A stretch of 24,197 bases of DNA, taken from the IMG/VR virus record IMGVR_UViG_3300035670_001213, positions 1 through 24,197 of that record; one strand, 5' to 3'. Below the pieces are notes generated by a model. The model made no database searches, had not been told where the DNA came from, and saw only the letters and a list, made by a program, of their open reading frames with translations. The stretch is from a virus. Position numbers and translations under genes: made by a program. Positions within the stretch are counted from its first letter, which is position 1. Every line of letters begins with the position of its first letter. Of the stretch, positions 15,010-20,736 are shown one piece after another.

Positions 15010-15047
15010 TGGTAGTGGAGGGTTCACCCAAACCATTTACACAAAAA

Positions 15048-15081
15048 GGAGACGGGTTGAGCAACAGGCCCTCCGTCTATT
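15048..15081. terminator. Possible terminator between gpJ and the HNH gene
   Basis: AGACGG (15050-15055) pairs with CCGTCT (15073-15078), followed by ATTTCTT on the plus strand and preceded by AAAAAGG, so it could work in both directions. The loop also allows a small GTTG/CAAC stem. The T tract is weak. It would stop J-operon transcription from entering the minus-strand genes. Confidence 0.4.
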
Positions 15082-15100
15082 TCTTGAATCCCCAATATAT

Positions 15101-15487
15101 TTATCTCCACAATAGGTTTTTGTAATTAACAGGAATAGAACCCTTTTTGATTTGGCTATCCCGCATTGATTTGTGTTTCATGTCTTCTCTCAATGCATGA
15201 CAAGCCGGGCACAATAGCCGTAGATTGCTGATGTGGTTGCTACCACCGCTAGAGAGGGGACGGATATGGTCAACGTGGCCCTGTTTTTCTGCTAACTCTC
15301 GCTTGCAAACCCCGGCTCTTTTGGGCGCGGCATCTTCTGGTGATTCGCACAGTCCCCCGGCTCGCTTATAGACGGCTTTTTGGGTTTTGCGCCATTGTTC
15401 TTTATCTTGCCGTTTCCAGGTATAGACCGGCAGATTGGGATACCGCCGCTTAGATTTGATTTCTTGGTATAACTCACTTGTATTCAT
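15101..15487 (-). CDS. HNH endonuclease
   Basis: This 128-residue protein has a complete HNH motif: His71-Val-Asp73-His74, Asn88 and His97, with four zinc-ligand cysteines at 47, 61, 93 and 96 (LLCPACH). Such small stand-alone HNH nucleases are common in phages as homing-type nucleases, nickases or packaging accessories; no terminase context exists here. The basic N-terminus (KSKRRYPNLPVYTWKRQD) may contact DNA. The frame continues upstream into the pentamer array, but the ATG at 15487 matches the start of family-like sequence. No ribosome binding site is obvious. The array begins 23 bases upstream, so any transcript from the gene at 16154-16774 into this gene must cross it. Confidence 0.85.
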   Translation of the reverse strand: MNTSELYQEIKSKRRYPNLPVYTWKRQDKEQWRKTQKAVYKRAGGLCESPEDAAPKRAGVCKRELAEKQGHVDHIRPLSSGGSNHISNLRLLCPACHALREDMKHKSMRDSQIKKGSIPVNYKNLLWR

Positions 15488-15510
15488 GGTTGATAGAGAT
15501 AAGGGGAAAC

Positions 15511-16141
15511 ATGACAGGACATAACAGAACCCGACGTAACATGACAGGACTTGACTAGACAGGACTCGACTCGACATGACTTGACATGACGCGTATAGCC
15601 AAATCAGAGGGTGAAAACATGACAGGACATAACAGAACCCGACGTAACACAACCGGACTTGACTGGACAGGACGTAACACGACCGGACTTGACAGGTACA
15701 GCCAAATCAGAGGGTGAAACATGACGAGACTTGACGAGACCAGACGCGACGGGACATGACACGACGGAACACGACGAGACTAGATCTAACAGAACCGGTA
15801 TAGCCACTAGGAAAGGGTGAAAACATGACAGGACTTGACTAGCGGCGACATGAGAAGCCATGACTAGACTCAACAGAACTCGACGCGACAGGACTCAACC
15901 GAACCAGACCAGTAAAGCCACTAGAGACGCGTGAAACATGACAGGACTCGACACGACACGACCCGACTCGACAGAACCGGACAAGACTTGACATGACGGG
16001 ACACGGCGCGACACGACTCGTACAGCCAAATCAGAAGAATGAAAACATGACATGACTTGACGCGATGTGACCAGACTGGACTCGGCGAGACGAAACACGA
16101 CATAGCGAGACCTGACGGAAGGAAGCTTAACTCGACAAGAC
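15511..16141. repeat. Array of about 98 NNRAC pentamers in six higher-order units
   Basis: It fills the gap between two minus-strand genes. Plus-strand pentamers have form NN-R-A-C: the first two bases vary freely and RAC, mostly GAC, is kept; about 88 of 98 conform by hand count. Units, each starting ATGAC, lie at 15511-15590 (16 pentamers), 15619-15693 (15), 15721-15795 (15), 15825-15909 (17), 15938-16017 (16) and 16047-16141 (19). Linkers of 26-29 bases between them run GTAYAGCCA..., then AG.., GTGAAA(A)C. The first six pentamers of units 1 and 2 are the same, after which only the dinucleotides diverge. On the minus strand, the sense of both neighbours, the repeat reads GTYNN. No protein-coding pattern is kept. 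Confidence 0.9.
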
Positions 16142-16153
16142 AAGTACAGCTAG

Positions 16154-16774
16154 TTAGTCAAAGACCTCGAATGCGGTTACAGCATAGCGGCCATAGCCGA
16201 TAGAGCCTCGACCGTCAGCAATGCCCACCAATTGTCCAGCGGCTTCGATAGCCTGCTTCATTTGGGTTCTGGCAACAATTGTCGGATCCCAAAGGATAGA
16301 AAAATTCATTTCCCACCCTGGCTTGACCGCGACCCGGTAACGAATATTACGGGCTTTGGTGGAGGGATTCTTTACTCCAATCCGCTCGACGTAGCACACG
16401 GGCAACTCGTCAAACGGCACAGAGTAAGCGTCGATGACATCGGGGGACTCAGATAGGACGACCGGCTCACCTTCGTAATGAATTTTAACCATATCATCTT
16501 TGATTTGGAGAGTGGCCGCCATGTCATAGAGGATAGAGCCACGCCCCTTTTTGACGTGCCGGCCGCCTTCCTTGAGGGAACCAAAGAAATAGGTCGGAGG
16601 CAGGTAGAGTTCCCGTTGTTTGGTTAACAATACCGTCCGTTTCCACTCTTCTGGGTCATTGCCTGCTACCCCTGTTTTTTCTTGCTTCTCCAGGGGAAGG
16701 GCATTAACGCCAAAATGGTGTATTGCGAGTGTTTTAATTCCTTTAATGGCGATGTTCGCCGCTACAATAGACAT
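16154..16774 (-). CDS. Conserved phage protein of unknown function (206 residues)
   Basis: Begins MSIVAANIAIKGIKTLAIHH and contains GVAGNDPEEWKRTVLL (about residues 35-50), ELYLPPTYFFGSLKEGGRHV with KKGRGS (about 55-80), a WEMNFSILWDPTI strand region, and a C-terminal GIADGRGSIGYGRYAVTAFE. I recognise this layout from a widespread family of unannotated phage proteins. The Gly-rich turns near 75 and at the C-terminus recall RAMP/Cas7-type RNA-binding folds, but that is a loose impression without a diagnostic motif. The ATG at 16774 has AGGAG ten bases upstream; the frame extends to 16825 through a conserved hairpin and was rejected. Its stop lies 12 bases before the array end, and the HNH gene follows the array. 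Confidence 0.7.
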   Translation of the reverse strand: MSIVAANIAIKGIKTLAIHHFGVNALPLEKQEKTGVAGNDPEEWKRTVLLTKQRELYLPPTYFFGSLKEGGRHVKKGRGSILYDMAATLQIKDDMVKIHYEGEPVVLSESPDVIDAYSVPFDELPVCYVERIGVKNPSTKARNIRYRVAVKPGWEMNFSILWDPTIVARTQMKQAIEAAGQLVGIADGRGSIGYGRYAVTAFEVFD

Positions 16775-16807
16775 TGTGCAACTGCTCCTAAACGTTAAAG
16801 TTGTACC

Positions 16808-16837
16808 GCCAGTGGGGACGGCCATCCCGCGACTGGC
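16808..16837. promoter_or_regulatory. Conserved hairpin, copy 1
   Basis: GCCAGT pairs with ACTGGC, inner GGGGA with TCCC, then GCG before the right arm. The central GGGGACGGCCATCCCGCG is almost the same as in copy 2 at 16894-16921, while the outer stem differs on both sides so that pairing is kept (CAGT/ACTG against CCT/AGG). It lies about 33 bases upstream of the minus-strand start at 16774, in that gene's leader region. Confidence 0.6.
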
Positions 16838-16893
16838 ATTGATGGCTATTAATATAGCATATATTTTGTGTGTTGGGGGTAAAAATCGGTACT

Positions 16894-16921
16894 GCCCTGG
16901 GGACGGTCATCCCGCGAGGGC
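16894..16921. promoter_or_regulatory. Conserved hairpin, copy 2
   Basis: GCCCT pairs with AGGGC, inner GGGGA with TCCC, GCG before the right arm. Outer stem sequence agrees with copy 3 (10967-10994), inner part with copy 1 (16808-16837), making it intermediate. GTACTGCC before it and GTACCGCC before copy 1 extend the direct similarity. TTTAGAATGGGTTCA follows, as after copy 3. Both copies lie between divergent genes; the stretch between them is AT-rich (16838-16880). Confidence 0.6.
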
Positions 16922-16930
16922 TTTCATTCT

Positions 16931-16955
16931 TTAGAATGGGTTCAGTGTAGCACAC
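16931..16955 (+). promoter_or_regulatory. Leader motif before the fibronectin-like gene
   Basis: TTAGAATGGGTTCAGTGTAG then CACAC, closely matching 11002-11027 before gpK. The start codon follows within eight bases and has no ribosome binding site. TAGAAT may be a -10 box. Both copies mark the return to plus-strand tail genes after a minus-strand accessory block. Confidence 0.4.
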
Positions 16956-16962
16956 GAAAAAC

Positions 16963-17316
16963 ATGGCTAACCTTCGCATCACATGGAACAGGCCCACCAT
17001 CGTCCCCTATGCTCCCCTCGCCAGTGTTTTTCCTGGGGTGGTGTGGCAGAATCCCCAGATTGACTTCAGGGCCAGATCCTTCCGGGTGCAGTATCGGAGG
17101 GTAGGGGATGCTAATTGGCTAGAGGCTGGCGAAACCCGAGACACCGGCATCGAGATCAGGGGAGTCCCAGACGGTGTTTATCAGGCTCGTATTGCTACAA
17201 TTGATGTGACTGGTAGAGCCAGTGCCTGGGTAGCTAGTGGCGAACAGGGAACGATTATTAATTGGGTGGCACGATTCAGTGAGCCGAACCACGCACTAGC
17301 ACTAGGAGTCTTTTAA
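16963..17316 (+). CDS. Fibronectin type III-like tail protein
   Basis: This 117-residue protein begins MANLRITWNRPTIVPYAPLA and has the core of a fibronectin type III domain: RSFRVQYRRVGDANWLEAGE, then GVPDGVYQARIATIDVTGRA. In many siphophages such domains are the C-terminal part of gpJ; here the domain is a separate gene after accessory block 2, consistent with a short J. It may sit on the J hub or serve as a fibre adaptor. It ends ALGVF; gpJ ends SVGVF. The next gene starts within its stop codon (TAATG). Confidence 0.7.
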   Translation: MANLRITWNRPTIVPYAPLASVFPGVVWQNPQIDFRARSFRVQYRRVGDANWLEAGETRDTGIEIRGVPDGVYQARIATIDVTGRASAWVASGEQGTIINWVARFSEPNHALALGVF

Positions 17317-17720
17317 TGGCCAACCTATACGGCAGAGATGCAACGGGGGCTGATGCCTACCTGAGAGGAACTGGGACGGGCACCAACGCCGACCCCTTTG
17401 TCGTTGCCCACGATGTTTTTTGTAGCGTCCATAAATCGGCTTTTGTGACTGCCAGCGGCAATGCTGACCTAGTGGCCCTGGTGGCTGATAAAAAGATTCG
17501 AGTCACAAGCTTTCTGTTAACGGCTAGTGATGCCTGTACCCTGAAATTCCAGTCGGGGGCCAGTTCTGACCTTACCCCACCCTTTCACATCGCCCCCAGT
17601 GGCAACATCCCCCTGACCAACGAATTGGGGCTGTTTGAGACGGCAACGGGGGAGAAACTGAACGTGGTACTGAGCGGCACGGCTACCTATGCCGCTTTCG
17701 TCACCTATCGGGAGGTGTAG
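17316..17720 (+). CDS. Small beta-sandwich phage structural protein
   Basis: This 134-residue protein is coupled to the previous gene (TAATG). It starts MANLYGRDATGADAYLRGTG and then follows a pattern found in many phage tail-fibre clusters: a conserved ADKKIRVTSFLLTASDACTL strand pair, LKFQSGASSDLTPPF and a C-terminal TGEKLNVVLSGTATYAAFV. The alternating hydrophobic pattern predicts a beta sandwich. Similar proteins are usually annotated as hypothetical; a role as fibre-associated or decoration protein is inferred from the neighbours. Confidence 0.6.
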   Translation: MANLYGRDATGADAYLRGTGTGTNADPFVVAHDVFCSVHKSAFVTASGNADLVALVADKKIRVTSFLLTASDACTLKFQSGASSDLTPPFHIAPSGNIPLTNELGLFETATGEKLNVVLSGTATYAAFVTYREV

Positions 17721-17722
17721 CC

Positions 17723-18481
17723 ATGACCCGAGTAGTTGGCAATATCGGCGTGGCGGTAAATGGAACCCTGCATATTAAGCCCTCGGCGGCTTTTGTGGGG
17801 GTGGATAGCCGTTACCGGGCCTATCCGGTGGCTGGTGGCTTAGTGGATGTTGACCTGGCCCCGACCCCCAAAGGTGTTTATTACCTAGTAGATTTTCAAC
17901 CCGAGGGCAGTTTTAACAACCCCACCCCCCAAGAGCGTTGGAGTATCCCCCCTATTCCTGAGATTGCCTTGGATTCCCTACGTTTTCCCCGTTCCCGCCA
18001 ACTGGGCCAAACGACCCGCACCCGCCCCATCCTGCCCATGGTTGAGAATGGCGTTTTGCAACAGGAGCGCAACGACCTAGAAAAACAAAGCAAACGACTC
18101 AAAAACCAAGTAGAAAAACTGAAGGGTAGCAATGCCCAACTAGAGGCACGGGTACAGAGTCTGATGGCCGAGGTGGCAGAACTTAAGACGCAACTCTATC
18201 TGGTGCAGATACCCCAAGAGCGAGTCATAGAGCGGATTGAGCGGGTGCCCGTAGTGGAGAAGGTGGGCAATCAGGCCCTGTTGGCTCAAGTGGAAAGGTT
18301 AGGGCAGAAGGTGATGGCCCTGGAGGCTGAAAACCAACGCTTGCTGGGGATGCTGGAGACCGCCATTATTTCCCAGGCTATCCCCGTTGATGAGGACATT
18401 TTGGAGCCAGAGCCGGTATTTAATCCCGGTGGCACCCCTGCCCAGCGACTTGACTACATCCTGAAACAACGAGGCCTGTAA
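17723..18481 (+). CDS. Coiled-coil tail-tip or fibre protein
   Basis: This 252-residue protein has a beta-rich N-terminal part to about residue 75 (TRVVGNIGVAVNGTLHIKPS, then GVYYLVDFQPEGSF), a Pro/Arg linker, and a long coiled coil from about residue 110 to 215 (QERNDLEKQSKRLKNQVEKL, then QVERLGQKVMALEAENQRLL), broken at a Pro near 170. The end TPAQRLDYILKQRGL is probably a small docking helix. A trimeric fibre stalk or linker is the natural reading. The next gene overlaps by one base (TAATG). No enzyme motif seen. Confidence 0.6.
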   Translation: MTRVVGNIGVAVNGTLHIKPSAAFVGVDSRYRAYPVAGGLVDVDLAPTPKGVYYLVDFQPEGSFNNPTPQERWSIPPIPEIALDSLRFPRSRQLGQTTRTRPILPMVENGVLQQERNDLEKQSKRLKNQVEKLKGSNAQLEARVQSLMAEVAELKTQLYLVQIPQERVIERIERVPVVEKVGNQALLAQVERLGQKVMALEAENQRLLGMLETAIISQAIPVDEDILEPEPVFNPGGTPAQRLDYILKQRGL

Positions 18482-19188
18482 TGTCTGAGACGATCAACGT
18501 GACTGTACGTGAGGGAGATAGCTTTGACGAGCTTTATCTGTCCTATGAAAAGCCCTGGGGGACGGCTCATGATTTTAGCTCTAGCGTGTTAGTGGCTGAC
18601 ATCAAAGAGCGGTTCTCTGAGACGAATGTGGTAGAGAGTTTCGGCATTGTCAAGCTCTCTACGCAAGGACAAATCAAACTGGCCCTGACGGCTCGGCAGA
18701 CGGAACGCCTAGCCCGGATTGTGGAGTTGGGTTATTCAGAGCGGGATATTTCAGCGGCTGTGGTGCAACGCTTTGGGACACCAGGGGAGACGATTGCCGA
18801 ATTTCCCGATGCGGTCTATCCCTTCCTGTGGGATCTCAAAGAGTTTTACTACCTGAACGCCGCCACTATCAGCACTATCTCCCAGGGAACCGACCTAGAC
18901 CCCACGCCAGAAACTAGCCTTTTTCCGTTGGTGATTACCACCACCACGCCCCATGGGCTGACGGAAGAGGACTCGATTCGGCTATCGGGTACTAGTTTCG
19001 GGGCCTATAACACGACCTTTGCCAATAACCAATTGGTGATTGTCAGTTCCACCCAGTTTTATATCGTGCCCCTGAGCGGGATTCCCCAGTGGAGTCAAAA
19101 CGCTACTGGGGGCACGGTGCAAGTGCTGAAGCAGGACACAATCTGCATCGGCACCCTCAAAGTTATCCCCCGTATCTCAGTTCAATAG
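18481..19188 (+). CDS. BppU-like tail-tip protein with an inserted beta module
   Basis: This 235-residue protein starts SETINVTVREGDSFDELYLS, and the surrounding pattern (short strands, YPFLWDLKE, then CIGTLKVIPRI at the end) resembles the N-terminal domain of phage baseplate upper (BppU-type) proteins, which attach fibres to the tip. Between LKEFYYLN (about residue 125) and the last strand lies an insert of about 75 residues with ITTTTPHGLTEEDSIRLSGT, a small module also seen in tail-fibre proteins. Removing it would restore a domain of usual size. Similar inserts occur in two later genes of this cluster. Confidence 0.55.
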   Translation: MSETINVTVREGDSFDELYLSYEKPWGTAHDFSSSVLVADIKERFSETNVVESFGIVKLSTQGQIKLALTARQTERLARIVELGYSERDISAAVVQRFGTPGETIAEFPDAVYPFLWDLKEFYYLNAATISTISQGTDLDPTPETSLFPLVITTTTPHGLTEEDSIRLSGTSFGAYNTTFANNQLVIVSSTQFYIVPLSGIPQWSQNATGGTVQVLKQDTICIGTLKVIPRISVQ

Positions 19189-19197
19189 GAGGCTGTT

Positions 19198-20736
19198 ATG
19201 GCAGTAGATGTCGAAGAAGGTAAGGCAATTGTAAGCGTTGGTAGGACTAGCCCTATCCCCGCAGGACAGGCCACAGCGGCCAACTCTCTGCCGGTAGTAA
19301 TTGCTTCTGATCAGTCCCCGGTTCCCATTCTGGACAACCTGAGCGCCCCCTCTGAGGTGCGGGACGATATGCTGGGCATCCCTCGGGTACAGACTCCCCT
19401 GGCGATTTTTGACGATACCAATATTCTGGACATTGACCCCCAGAAGTGGGCTAAGACGGAGGACACGGGCAACGGCTATAGCTCAGTTACTCACTTGCCC
19501 CTAGAGTCTGGTGCCCAGATTCTGATTAATACCAACGCCCCCAATGGTCATGTGGCCCAGCTACAGACCCGGCTGGTGTTCCCCTATCAAACGGGACGGA
19601 TCACGGTGGCTAGCTTTGGGGTTGCTACTCTAGCCAATGCCAACGCATCCCTGGAATGGGGGATGTTCGACAACCGAGACGGATATTTTGTCCGGCTGGT
19701 GGGTTCCGACCTATTCTTTGTTCGTCGGACTTCTAGCGGTGAGACTCCCCAGACCCACGGAGCGCCCCCCGGCTCTGTGTCCTATACCGTGGGCAATACC
19801 ACCTACAAGCTAATTTCCGCCCCTGGCGACCCCGCCATCATGGAGGAAATTGTTGCACGGGCTGGCTTCACCGGAGACCCCCTAGACGGGTCGGTAGAGG
19901 GTAGTGCCGGAACCCATACCGTCAGTTTCTCCAACGTCTGTATGTGGCGGATTGAGTATGGATGGTATGGCGGCACGGGGGCCAGGCTGTTCGCTTATGT
20001 GCCCATTGATGAAAACCTACCCCAGGGCGAAGTGGCTAAATATTCCCGCTGGGTGTTGCTCCACCAAATCAACGTCTCTGACCGGATTCCATTCCCCTCT
20101 CTGGGTAATCCCAATCTGCCCATGACATTCAGGGCAGAGAAAACCGGGAACCTCCCGGCGGCTGTGTTCCTGAAAAAATATGGTGCCCAGGTCACGATTG
20201 ATGGAGGGGAGGCCCGTAAGCTCGACATCTATTCTGCGGAATCCAATCTAGTCAGTGCGGGAACGGCGGCCACTACTCCCCTGTTCACAATCCGCATGAA
20301 AGCGGTTATCACCAACAACCAGGGCACATCTAAGCGCAACAATCTCCGGGTTCTGCCGCTATTGCTGGGCTGTACGTCCCTCTATCGTGCCCGGTTCATC
20401 CTGATTAAAAATCCCTCTACCCTGAGCGCTTCTGGGTTGCCGATTAGCCTAGATGGGGCCACCGGCTGGACTAACCCCAATGCCCTGTCAGCAGTGGATG
20501 TCAATACTACCGCCGATACGGTTACGGGGGGCACGGTGATCGCCAGTTTCTTTACTGGGGTCGATGATGGCCAAACCATTGACCTAACGGAACTGTTTGC
20601 CATTGATCGCCAATTCCTGGCCCGAGAGCTTCAGTTATCCGATGGGGTGACAGGGGATAAATTGACCGTGGCGGTTCAGAGTCTGGAGGATCCCAGCAAT
20701 ACCTGCAAAGCCAGTCTGATTTGGGGGCAACGATGA
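19198..20736 (+). CDS. Large tail-tip/fibre structural protein, paralogue of the next gene
   Basis: This 512-residue protein has a strong ribosome binding site (AGGAGG) before ATG 19198. It begins with a variable 45-residue segment, then PILDNLSAPSEVRDDMLGIP, a WGMFDNRDGYFVRLVGSDLF strand pair near residue 155, the VCMWRIEYGWYGGTGARLFA segment near 245, and SRWVLLHQINVSDRIPFPSL near 285. The same blocks in the same order occur in the next gene, so the two arose by duplication. The GWYGGTGA block is common in phage virion proteins and suggests a lectin-like or capsid-binding beta sandwich. No autoproteolysis or endosialidase motif seen. Confidence 0.65.
   Translation: MAVDVEEGKAIVSVGRTSPIPAGQATAANSLPVVIASDQSPVPILDNLSAPSEVRDDMLGIPRVQTPLAIFDDTNILDIDPQKWAKTEDTGNGYSSVTHLPLESGAQILINTNAPNGHVAQLQTRLVFPYQTGRITVASFGVATLANANASLEWGMFDNRDGYFVRLVGSDLFFVRRTSSGETPQTHGAPPGSVSYTVGNTTYKLISAPGDPAIMEEIVARAGFTGDPLDGSVEGSAGTHTVSFSNVCMWRIEYGWYGGTGARLFAYVPIDENLPQGEVAKYSRWVLLHQINVSDRIPFPSLGNPNLPMTFRAEKTGNLPAAVFLKKYGAQVTIDGGEARKLDIYSAESNLVSAGTAATTPLFTIRMKAVITNNQGTSKRNNLRVLPLLLGCTSLYRARFILIKNPSTLSASGLPISLDGATGWTNPNALSAVDVNTTADTVTGGTVIASFFTGVDDGQTIDLTELFAIDRQFLARELQLSDGVTGDKLTVAVQSLEDPSNTCKASLIWGQR

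Noticed and set aside
15511-16141. One short plus-strand peptide per unit, each starting ATG after an AGGG-like site
   Set aside because: Unit 2 can encode 33 residues ending in its linker, but the other units stop after 2 to 17 codons, so no conserved peptide exists.
15604-16143. Minus-strand open frames in the array, giving Ser/Cys/Val/Leu-rich five-residue repeats
   Set aside because: A five-base period puts the same five-residue repeat in every frame; several overlapping frames are open at once, TAG stops arise freely from TA dinucleotides, and no frame spans the units or has a ribosome binding site.
15488-16153. CRISPR array
   Set aside because: Linkers recur about every 105 bases, but the segments between them are phased pentamers rather than unrelated spacers, unit lengths vary, and no cas gene is visible.
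15101-16153. IscB/omega-RNA or similar guided nuclease
   Set aside because: The HNH protein has only 128 residues and no RuvC or bridge-helix region, and the array does not look like a guide scaffold.
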